A DNA stretch of 64,000 nt from Corylus avellana. Taxonomy: Eukaryota > Streptophyta > Magnoliopsida > Fagales > Betulaceae. Under the pieces are notes generated by a model. That model had not been told where the DNA came from, did no database searches, and saw nothing but the letters and a program-made list of their open reading frames with translations. This document shows positions 56,047 to 64,000 of the stretch, in pieces. Position 1 is the stretch's first letter. Each line of letters begins with the position of its first letter. The stretch is from contig NC_081549.1 of the NCBI RefSeq assembly GCF_901000735.1, positions 19,667,584-19,731,583 on the forward strand. The letters are read 5' to 3'. Made by a program: the position numbers and the translations under genes.

Positions 56047-56933
56047 AATGTCCTGGGCGCCGGGGGAGTGAGAGGGAGAGGGACCTAGGCGCCAAGGAGT
56101 GAGAGAGAGAGAGGGAGTTGATGATGAGAGGGTTTGCTGGTGGAGGGATCTGAAGATTAGAGGGTTTGCCGGCCAGTGAGAAAGAGCTCTATTTGGCCGG
56201 CCGGTTTGGACTGTGGGAGATGGTGGGTGGGGATTCGCGGGACACTAGGCGCTGGAGAGAGAGAGATAGGGAACCGGAGATGGAGAGGGGGGACTGGCAG
56301 GGGAGAGGGAAAATATTGAGGGGGAAACTAGGCACTGGGTGCAGGGGAGAGGGAAAATTAAGTGTGCGCTCCCCAAGGGCGCCTACTATCCATGCATCCT
56401 TAATTCGGGGCGCTTTCTAGCCAGACGCCCTTATTTAAGAGTGCATGGCTGGCAAGCGCCCATAATTAAGTGTGTTTGGATAGCAAGCACCCCGAATTAA
56501 GGACGCCTGGCCAGAAGGCGCCCTTAATTAGGAGCGCTTGGCAGCCAAGTACCCCTAATTATGGGCACATAGATAGCAAGCGCCCCGAATTAAGGACGCC
56601 TGGCTAGAAAGCACCCTTAATTAATTAAATTGGTGCTCGCCTATTGGAACGCCCATTTTTAAAGGGGCGTTTTTCTGCACAAGCGTTGTTAATTTTATTT
56701 CGGGTCATTTACACATTAAAACGCTGCTTATAGGGACATTTTATTAAAGCTTCCCTATTCCAAGCATTAGTAAAGTTTTTTTTTTTTTTTAGTGGCACTA
56801 TGAGAATCTCCTTCCATTAATGAAATATATATGGTAAATCACACTATACAAGGAAAATCACACCTTAGTGGTATCTAGGCTATCATATTGGACAAAGAGC
56901 CTCTCCTATAAAAAGGGGTACACCTCCAAGCTA
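56047..56933. repeat. Dispersed duplication of CACTA end plus flank, copy 2
   Basis: Counterpart of 50765-51793: GA-rich block, GCGC(T/C)/AATTAAG subterminal array, poly-T, TTTAGTG edge (about 56795) and the outer flank to ACACCTCCA. The CACTA coding part is absent here, so only the end moved or was copied. Confidence 0.8.
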
Positions 56934-58648
56934 GGTACATATTATGTTCATTTTCTCCTCTCTCCACATGCACCCAACATTTTTTTCTAAATTTAAAAAA
57001 CAAAATTATTTTTATTGCCCTATCCACATATATCCTAATATAGGTTCCCTTAATTTTGATCTATATCATTAAAATAGTATTTTAACTTTTTACTTTTTTT
57101 TTTAAAAAAAAAAAATTCCAGAAACTGTTTTCTTTTCACTTGCTAGCTCCTCCTTCTCTTTCTCTTTCTCTTCTGCATATGAGTCTTCTCTCTCCTCTCA
57201 TCTCGTCCGTCTTCTCTCTCTTTTGCGTATCTTAATCTTCTCTCTCCTCTCATCTCTATCTCTCTCATCGTCTATGTCTCTCAAAGGCTCAATCGCTCTC
57301 TCTTTCTCATCTCCATCTCTCTTGTCTCCACCTTCTCTGTCGTTTTTCTCTCAATCTCTCTCTCTCTCATCGTCTGTTTCTGTCTCTCTCTCTAGTCGTC
57401 TTCATCTCAGTAGAACAAATCATGAGATGAAAAATGTCTTAGGCCCATTGGAGTTTGTTTTATTTTCCTTTTAGGTCCATTCTCAAGATGATTATTACCC
57501 TTTTGGGATTGAACTAAATGCACAAGGAGTAGAACCCCAAGTGGTGGGGTGATAGGGTTGGTGAAAGACCTGGTTTTCCAAGTCCTACTCTAATTAGGAT
57601 TCAGATGTCTATCTAAAGGAGTCTTGTGTAAGTGAGCCCACAATTTTTGGTCACAGATTATAATTGAGGAGAAGATCTTAAGGTCTCTAAATCCTAACCC
57701 TAGATATACAAAACCAAGAAGAGAAAGCAAACCCTAGCTGTCATCCAACAAAGGTATGTGATCATACCTTGTATTGCATGCTTTTCCATGTTTTGAAAAA
57801 TCTGGTACTATGTTTACATAGCTCTCGTTCTTTGGGAATCTTATGTTGTTTATGATGTGATTAATTCACACACATGTTCTCAAAAATTAGCATCAGAGCG
57901 TGGCTTCATCGTTTACTTGGCTCGGATTGAAGTTTTGAAGAAAAATTCTTGTTTTCCATGCAATATGTGATTTGGTGTGCTTGCTAGAATTTTTTCCAAT
58001 AAGCTTTGATGCTCTTTATCTCATATTTGTAGGTCCTTACTCCTTTGTGACGTTTATAAACATTTTAGGACCATGATTTGATCATTAAATGAAGTTGGTT
58101 GCATGATTAGATTGTGTTTCATGCGATTACATCCAAACTGGTTTCTATATATAGCAACTAGTTTTCATGTTAATCAACTCTCGTTTGCTTTACTATCATG
58201 AAAGATTGTTTTTTTTTTTTTGGATTGGAATAGCATGGTTAAGATTAGCATGAAAATCACGTTTATGATTTTTTTTTTTTCATAACATTTCATGTGATTT
58301 TTTAAGTGTTAAGGTTGTTAGAATTTTTTTCAGCAACAAATATTCATGTCTTGTTTTAATCTTGTTTGTATAATGAAGAAAGATTGTTTCTTTGATTAAA
58401 AAACATGTTTAGAATTGTGTATAACATCATTGATTCATTATAACATGATTAAATCAATTCTTAACATGATTATAGTATGTTCTTAATTAGTTGATTCAAC
58501 ATACTCTTGAATGGTTAAACATACCTTTGATGTTTAAGCATAATTGATGCTTGTATGCACTCTTTGGACGTTGTCTTGTACGTTTTAATCTACTTTTATT
58601 ATTCATAGGTCCATTGAAAAGAAGAATTTGATGTTATGATCGGGGGCA
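56934..58648. other. CT-rich and LTR-like non-coding DNA
   Basis: A CTCTCTC-rich stretch at 57130-57400 gives open low-complexity frames. From about 57480 to 57880 the text resembles an old LTR, followed by TTAGCATCAGAGCGTGG at about 57886, similar to the Met-tRNA primer site TGGTATCAGAGC. No second LTR was found in the window, so this is only a suggestion. Confidence 0.35.
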
Positions 58649-58708
58649 GAACTACATGGCCCCTTGGAGGGCCAGGGGCTGGGACCCCCCAAGGGGCCAT
58701 GTAGTCCT
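58649..58708. repeat. GC-rich hairpin (ACTACATGGCCCCTTGG arms)
   Basis: ACTACATGGCCCCTTGG at about 58651 is inverted as CCAAGGGGCCATGTAGT at about 58690, with a short GC-rich loop. It is probably one end of a degenerate MITE extending to about 58860. Confidence 0.6.
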
Positions 58709-60094
58709 CAATTTTTTTATTTTTTATTTGTAAATGTCCTTAAATTTTTTTAAAAAATTAAAATTTTACCCTAAATTTTTTCATCCCAAACTCTATTCAC
58801 CCCTAAATTTTTTAATTTTGCCCCCCAAACTCTAAATGCTAGTCCCTCCCCTAGTTATATATGATCTAACATTATACATTGAAAAAGGAAAAAAGAAACA
58901 TCGATCAATGAGATATAATAATATATATAAGGTAATTGGAATTGATTTTTTTTTTTTTTGAGAAGATATTTAAGGTCCTTTCACAAATTAAGTAAAAATA
59001 ATTGTGTAATGTATTAAGTAAAATTCATTCGCGGAACGCTACTCATCAACTACCTAGCACACTGACACAAGCCATGGGCCCTCTTTATTAATTTGTTATT
59101 TGGTTATTGAGCTGTGGACTCACAGTTCCACAAGTAAAACACTTGTTTTACAGAGAGTGAGCACATTAAGGCAAATGACGAGGTCCTAATTAAGTAATTG
59201 ATAGGCGAGAGTGTCAAGGGTATTTTGACTTAGCTAGAGGTAGATACTAGTATGTAAAAGTGACCATTTGTAGCTAATAGGTGGGATATGATATGATGTT
59301 TAGTTAAAGTTGCGAGTTGATAATGATGTAGTTGTGCATATATACAGAAGTTTAACATTCTTATGCTTAGTGCATGCATGCTCTAATGAACTTTAGAATG
59401 ATACTCTTAGTACAAAGAAAAAGAAAAAATTATAGCTATTTTCGCTATAAAATTTAATGCAAGGCATAGTATAGTAGCTAGGACCGTGGATTGCCGAAAC
59501 TGCACCACAATGTTGTTGACCTAGGTCCAGTTGGGCTACTTACCGGCTTGGAAGGCCTGAGAACCATTGGCCTTGTGATGGATTGAGTTTTATGGTAGAA
59601 CTAGGAATACCGAATCTGACGAATGCTCGTGATATATAGTGTGTGTCTCGCATGAATACGTGAAGTAGACACGCAGAACAGAGGTCGCTAGTGCGAGCGA
59701 GGTGCATGAAGGAACGTTAGTTTGGTTGGGTGACGCATGAAGGCACATGCAGTGATTGATCGAACTAAAACTGCATAGATCCACCGATTTGGGGCTAGAA
59801 AATCGATTTTGGTGGTTGTTTTGCTGAAAATATATCTCGCGACAACGTTTGAGGTGCATGGACGAATTGACATTGACGTGCGTGGAAAGTCTATTGGCCT
59901 CGAGTTTTCATAGATCGACAAACCTGTACCTTACAAACTTGATTATGGTTTTAGATTTTTAAAATCAGTTTTGAGGAAGGTTGGGGGAGTACTAACAACA
60001 ACGCAATGAGGCACATGGTTGAACTTGCAAAGTATTCAGGTGATGTGAAGGAAAATATTATCTTAAAAAGAACCAAAATTAATATTATAACATT
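58709..60094. other. Intergenic, nothing assigned
   Basis: Two overlapping minus-strand frames at 59590-59921 have no recognisable domain. The rest is AT-rich. Confidence 0.4.
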
Positions 60095-61215
60095 TCCGCT
60101 CACATTTGGACTCAAACTCCCCCTTAATAAGTAAGACCCAACACGTGAAATGTTTAATTTAAACAAGAAATAAATTATCGAGTCAGGGTTTGAACTCATG
60201 ACCTCTGCTCTGATATTATGTTAAATCGATCATCACTTATTCTAAAAGCTTAGCTTATAGAAAATAATAGATTTAATTGTCTAATTAATATTCTAACTTA
60301 TTCTCACATGTAGGTTCAAACTCTCCCTTAGTAAGTAAGGTTCAACACGTGAAATGTTTAATTGAAATATGAGATAAATTATGGAGTTAGGGTTCGAACA
60401 CATGGCATTTACTTTGATACAATGTTAAATTATCAGTTATAGCACTAGCAACTGCTTCTCTTATATTTTTCTTAAATTTAGAGAACCAAACTACTTTTTG
60501 ATTTTCTATTCAAATAAATTCTCCAATAGCTTCCATTATCATTTTCCTATACTATTTAAATATTATTTTATATTAAATGGTAGAAGAAATAGAGGAAATA
60601 GAAAACTATTTAAATATTGTTTCAAATAAATGTTATAAGAAAGAGAGAGAAAAGAGAGAGCTTTTTTATATTAAACTAATGTTAGGGTAACACTTTTTGT
60701 TCCCTTGATTTAGAACATTTACAACAACTACCCTATAGTTGCTTCACTTTCGTAAATATAGGGTTAATCTAAAAAAAACCATAAGAATCACTTGCAAGTT
60801 GCAACATCTTTCCTATAGGTTTCATTGGGTATGCTACAGTGCTATCCAATGTATAAGGAAGCTTTATCCATTATTTTAACACAAAATATTTGTCTCTCCT
60901 CTCTTATTGGAGACTGTATTGAAATTTTGTAAAAAATATGAGAGTAAGTAGGAAACTTATATTTTGTATAAAAAGAATATTTAATTGGTATATAGAAATA
61001 TAAGAGGAGTTATTATGGAGTGTATTTGGATAGAAAAGCAAGAAATAGTTTGGTTTCCTAAATTTATTGAAAATCAAAAGAAAGCTACTATGAATGCTTT
61101 TAGGGAATACATTTAGGGAATAAAGTGAGATTTATTAAAACCGTTGTTAATGCTCTTATTCTAAAAGTTTAAGCTTATAAAAATGATTAATTTAATAATT
61201 TAATTAATACTCTAA
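60095..61215. repeat. Old TRIM-type LTR fragments, split by a MITE
   Basis: Related blocks at 60095-60297 and 60300-60439 (CAACACGTGAAATGTTTAATT, GGGTTTGAACTCATGACC) precede TTATTCTAAAAGCTTAGCTT-AATTAATATTCTAAC (60237-60297). The same tail reappears at 61156-61215 after the inserted MITE. In reverse complement, GTTAGAATATTAATTA...TAACAT-ATATCAGAGC looks like an LTR start and a Met-tRNA primer site of a small retroelement. Two direct copies are present, both decayed. Confidence 0.5.
60440..61155. mobile_element. GAGCAT-family MITE inserted in the TRIM fragment
   Basis: Left end TAGCACTAGCAACTGCTTCTC, right end (reverse-complemented) GAGCATTAACAACGGTTTTA. The TSD TTA is at 60437-60439 and 61156-61158. 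Removing it restores the TRIM sequence ...CAGTTATTCTAAAAG, matching the intact copy upstream (CACTTATTCTAAAAG). Confidence 0.65.
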
Positions 61216-61349
61216 CATTTTCTTCTTCTTTTCCTAGCAATTATAAAAAGCTTTCAAATGTACTATCCTAACTCTAATGCAAATTAGCTTTTTCTTAGAG
61301 CCACCAATGAAAGATGTTCAAACAGCGCCTTTCACTTGCACCTGATCAA

Positions 61350-62170
61350 TATTACAAACTTTTTTTATTTTTATTTTTATTTTTTTATCAATAAGCACTT
61401 ATTGAGAAGAAGAAAATTATACAAAGAAGAGACCCGCACAAAGTCCTCCCAACAACAACAACAAGAAACAACACTACCCAATTAACCACACAAATTTACA
61501 AGATCACTTACAACCAAAACAAATTACTAAAAATCAACAAGCAATTTGTTCAAAAAAAAAAAAAAAAAAAAAAGGGGGCAATCAACAAGCAATATGCCAG
61601 TATGGCACTCCCACAAAGCCAAACCAAATCGAAGAAAGACTAATTGACTAAGAGAACATCTTCCAAAATACTCCAAGTTAGGCTTAAAAGAAAGTGAATT
61701 ATTCCGAAGTCTATATCTCTTTGTGCTTACGAGCAAAAAGTAGAGTTTCTTTCTCTTCAAATGTTGTAGACCATGGAGATCACAAGCATCAATGTAATGA
61801 TCTTAGAAACAAGAGAATTAACTTTGAAATTGGTCACCACATCATCCAAAAGATCAACCTAACAAGAAGGCAAATTGCATTTGGAAAAAAAAAAAAAAAA
61901 ACCCTACTAGCTAGCAGGTGCTAGAGGCAAAGGAGCACTCTCATATTCGCTATTATATATACAGGATGGGCAACCATGATGGCTCAACCCATCGATCTAT
62001 AAGGTGTTGAGCCTTCCTTTGGCAGCAACCCACAAAATGAAAATGTGAAGGGGAATACAACCAAGCAACCAAACTACCTTCTTCCGAGGAATAGGAGATT
62101 TACTTCCAAAAAACAATTCCGATGCAAGCACTCGTAGTAGAGAAAAAGACCGTAAAGGGTCCATTTCCAA
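61350..62170 (-). pseudogene. LINE ORF2 3' remnant (zf-RVT domain)
   Basis: The minus strand at about 62090-61940 reads PRKKVVWLLGCIPLHIFILW then VAAKGRLNTL, a stop, and IDGLSHHGCPSCIYNSEYES. This is the W-G-IP-H-FILW-A-KGRL-T...C-C...ES pattern of plant LINE reverse transcriptases. An in-frame stop is visible. The T-rich stretch at about 61361-61387 would be the poly-A tail of a minus-strand LINE. Confidence 0.65.
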
Positions 62171-63043
62171 GTGATCCTATTGCCAAAATTAGCTCTTAGT
62201 GCGTTGCAATGGGTATTGATGAATATATGTTGATTATTGATGCAGCTCATACTCTTGTTGCCAATGGTCTCAGAAGCCTGTTTATGATAGAGGAAGACTA
62301 TATTACCCCCTATTGTGATTATGCATGGCGTGTACTTTTGGTGGTGATCGGGATGATCGATGATTCCATTTCACATATATAATTAATAACTAATTAATTT
62401 CTTCAAATTCTATATGCATGAGTACTGAAACGAATAATTGGACTGGAGCCTCTTGATCATCTGTTAAGTTCTAAGATTAAATTGATTAAATTTCTTATTC
62501 TTTCCATTTTTCACTAGCATGCACAATGAATATATTGTTTGATTTCAGTAGTGTTTTAGATCCCACACAAGCAGAAGATTTGAAGATAGATTTATTGTAT
62601 GAAGCACAATTATTCCCAAACTATATAGGCAATTCTTATAGCAAAAGTAATGATGAAATTAACCATCACCCATTAATCAAAATGAGAATAAAACAGGGTG
62701 AATATCGAAGCAAAGAAATACACCCTCCATAAACAACACATAATTATAGTAAAAAGATTAAAAATTACAAGCAATATTATAAGTCTTACAATAAATGAGA
62801 AGAGTGTCAAAAAAACCAACAAAGATATACAAAGAATTACAAAGCCAGCTGAAATAGCAGCAAGGATTACAAACAATATCAATAATACTCATGACCATCG
62901 CCATTTTATATATATGTCCCATCAATTGCAATAATAAGGCAATTGATATTATCCTTTTAGCTAGAGAGAGTAGATAAAGAGGTGGATAGAAAAAAACAGA
63001 ACCTCTTTTAGCAGCCCACAACCGAAAAGAATTCTCTTCCTTC
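62171..63043. other. Intergenic, 3' side of the zinc-finger gene
   Basis: AT-rich with short frames lacking domains (for example 62526-62732). The part near 63043 likely includes the 3' UTR of the C2H2 gene. Confidence 0.4.
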
Positions 63044-63556
63044 TCAAAAGAATTCTCTTGTTTCTTGAGGCTCAGGCCCCAGCCGAAGCTCTAGGTCCAC
63101 TCCTGCAGTTATCTGAATCCTCTTCTCTTCATTCCCGCCTCCACAATCATCTCTTCTTCCCGATGGTCTCTCAACAAACAAGGGAAGCTGGCGGTGAAGT
63201 ACTTCTTCGCCACCAACTAATTCTCCGACCCTTTTATCATGATCATCTTCCCTTTTAGGAGGACTGCAACTCTTTTCCTCCAAAGCTTGAGGCTGATGAT
63301 CGTGATTGGCCGGATTCATCATGATGTCGAGAGGGAGAGAGTTTTGATCATCGGCAGCCTGTTTAAGCTTTGCCCTATCCCTTCGATGGATGTTCATGTG
63401 ACCCCCTAGAGCCTGTGCATTTGAAAAGCCTCTCTGGCAAAAGGCACAGGTATATGATCTGATCACTTGGCCTGAGCCCTGTAACTCGGAGCCCCATTTC
63501 ATCTGGTCAGACTTTTCCAAGTTTTGGGGGTTGATCGCCATGGATGGATAATACAC
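63044..63556 (-). CDS. Single C2H2 zinc-finger repressor, TAC1-like
   Basis: Single exon, 170 residues. One C2H2 finger at about residues 35-59 reads [20 protein letters not shown] then [13 protein letters not shown]. It contains the plant-specific QALGGH DNA-contact motif. An EAR-type repression motif, LELRLG (in [10 protein letters not shown]), lies near the C-terminus. The finger with RDRAKLKQ and the DLELRLG tail are closest to Arabidopsis TAC1 (TELOMERASE ACTIVATOR1), which raises telomerase expression in response to auxin. SUPERMAN and RABBIT EARS are more distant relatives. The protein is expected to be nuclear. A second ATG at 63541 ([10 protein letters not shown]) is an alternative start. 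The middle is low-complexity and acidic. The frame is intact. The orthologue assignment is by motif only. Confidence 0.88.
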   Translation of the reverse strand: MYYPSMAINPQNLEKSDQMKWGSELQGSGQVIRSYTCAFCQRGFSNAQALGGHMNIHRRDRAKLKQAADDQNSLPLDIMMNPANHDHQPQALEEKSCSPPKREDDHDKRVGELVGGEEVLHRQLPLFVERPSGRRDDCGGGNEEKRIQITAGVDLELRLGPEPQETREFF

Positions 63557-63847
63557 AGAGAAAGATGGAGAAAAGAGAAGGGAATTTTGGAGGGGCCAGG
63601 AGAGGTGGTCAACTGGTCGGTTGTGGGATATATTGTTGTTATTGATGAGTACATAAGCAGTAGTACTCTTTTTCTTCTAGGTAACTTGCATGCATGAACA
63701 ACATAATTATTTATTTTATTATAATTAGTTTCTTATTTTGATATCTCTTCTATAAATCTGTGTGCATGAGTCTTATTTTGAATTAAAGTTAATAGATTAT
63801 GACAATTTGATGCGATATAAATTATGCAATAAGACGTGTTCAGTTTT

Positions 63848-63951
63848 GTCCCCAAAAGGTAGTTCAATCGGCTGGAACCACACTTAATGAAGTGGAGGTC
63901 ACTAGTTCGAATCCCCCTCCTCCCTCTTGTGCGGACATTTCAAAAAAAAAA
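63848..63951 (+). mobile_element. Full-length short tRNA-derived SINE with perfect 17-bp TSD
   Basis: The plus strand carries A box GGTAGTTCAATCGGCTGG, B box AGTTCGAATCCCCC, a pyrimidine-rich run, TTGTGCGGACATTTC and poly-A. The flanks AAGACGTGTTCAGTTTT are identical at 63831-63847 and 63952-63968. At about 104 bp including the tail it is little more than a tRNA-like head. It is the best preserved copy of the family in the window. Confidence 0.9.
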
Positions 63952-64000
63952 AAGACGTGTTCAGTTTTATTGAGGTTACTATGAAAATATATTTTAACCC

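Noticed and set aside
57223..57474. 83-codon Ser/Leu-rich frame
   Set aside because: A translation of a CT-rich simple repeat.
57480..57910. LTR retrotransposon 5' LTR and primer site
   Set aside because: The primer site is imperfect and no partner LTR or coding domain lies in the window. Kept only as a remark.
63855..63925. A tRNA gene
   Set aside because: A and B boxes are present, but no cloverleaf closes properly and there is poly-A plus a TSD. This is a SINE. The same holds for the other copies.

Overview
The window is nuclear DNA from a flowering plant, almost certainly a eudicot and probably a woody one. The species is not identified. The evidence is AT-rich spacers, GT-AG spliced genes, plant-only families (L-type lectin receptor kinase, Rubisco activase, DUF668, DUF604 and QALGGH zinc-finger proteins) and many plant transposon types. 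Four runs of N show a scaffolded assembly.

Six host genes are supported, all on the minus strand: a two-exon SAM-dependent methyltransferase (1794-3257), a single-exon L-type lectin receptor kinase of the S.4 type (12740-14818), a seven-exon Rubisco activase (22291-25259), a single-exon DUF3475/DUF668 protein (28010-29449), a three-exon DUF604/Fringe-like glycosyltransferase (38250-40834, whose 102-bp last exon is easily missed) and a TAC1-like C2H2 repressor (63044-63556). They are unrelated in function and do not form a cluster. Downstream of the activase stop lies a readable exon for the redox-regulated alpha C-terminus, but the splice donor needed to reach it is absent.

The rest is mainly mobile DNA, and several insertions can be delimited exactly from target-site duplications (TSDs). 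There are four Mutator-type elements with perfect 9-bp TSDs (54, 181, 836 and 1268 bp). The largest is a Pack-MULE carrying the transit-peptide start of a chloroplast ATP synthase gamma gene. There is a 1.1-kb hAT element with a perfect 8-bp TSD and a broken transposase start, PIF/Tourist-like elements with TTA TSDs, and a very short tRNA-like SINE family with several copies, one with a perfect 17-bp TSD.

From about 31.4 to 37.3 kb a 2.35-kb block occurs twice around assembly gaps, with internal ~330-bp repeats and a transposon end full of palindromic ACGT motifs. From about 44 to 51.7 kb lies a decayed CACTA element (DUF4218, DUF4216 and Transposase_24 remnants) that was later invaded by a small LTR retroelement with apparently identical LTRs and by a MITE. 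About 1 kb of its right end plus flank is repeated at 56-57 kb. The 57-62.5 kb stretch holds only repeats, a nested MITE-in-TRIM, and a LINE remnant.
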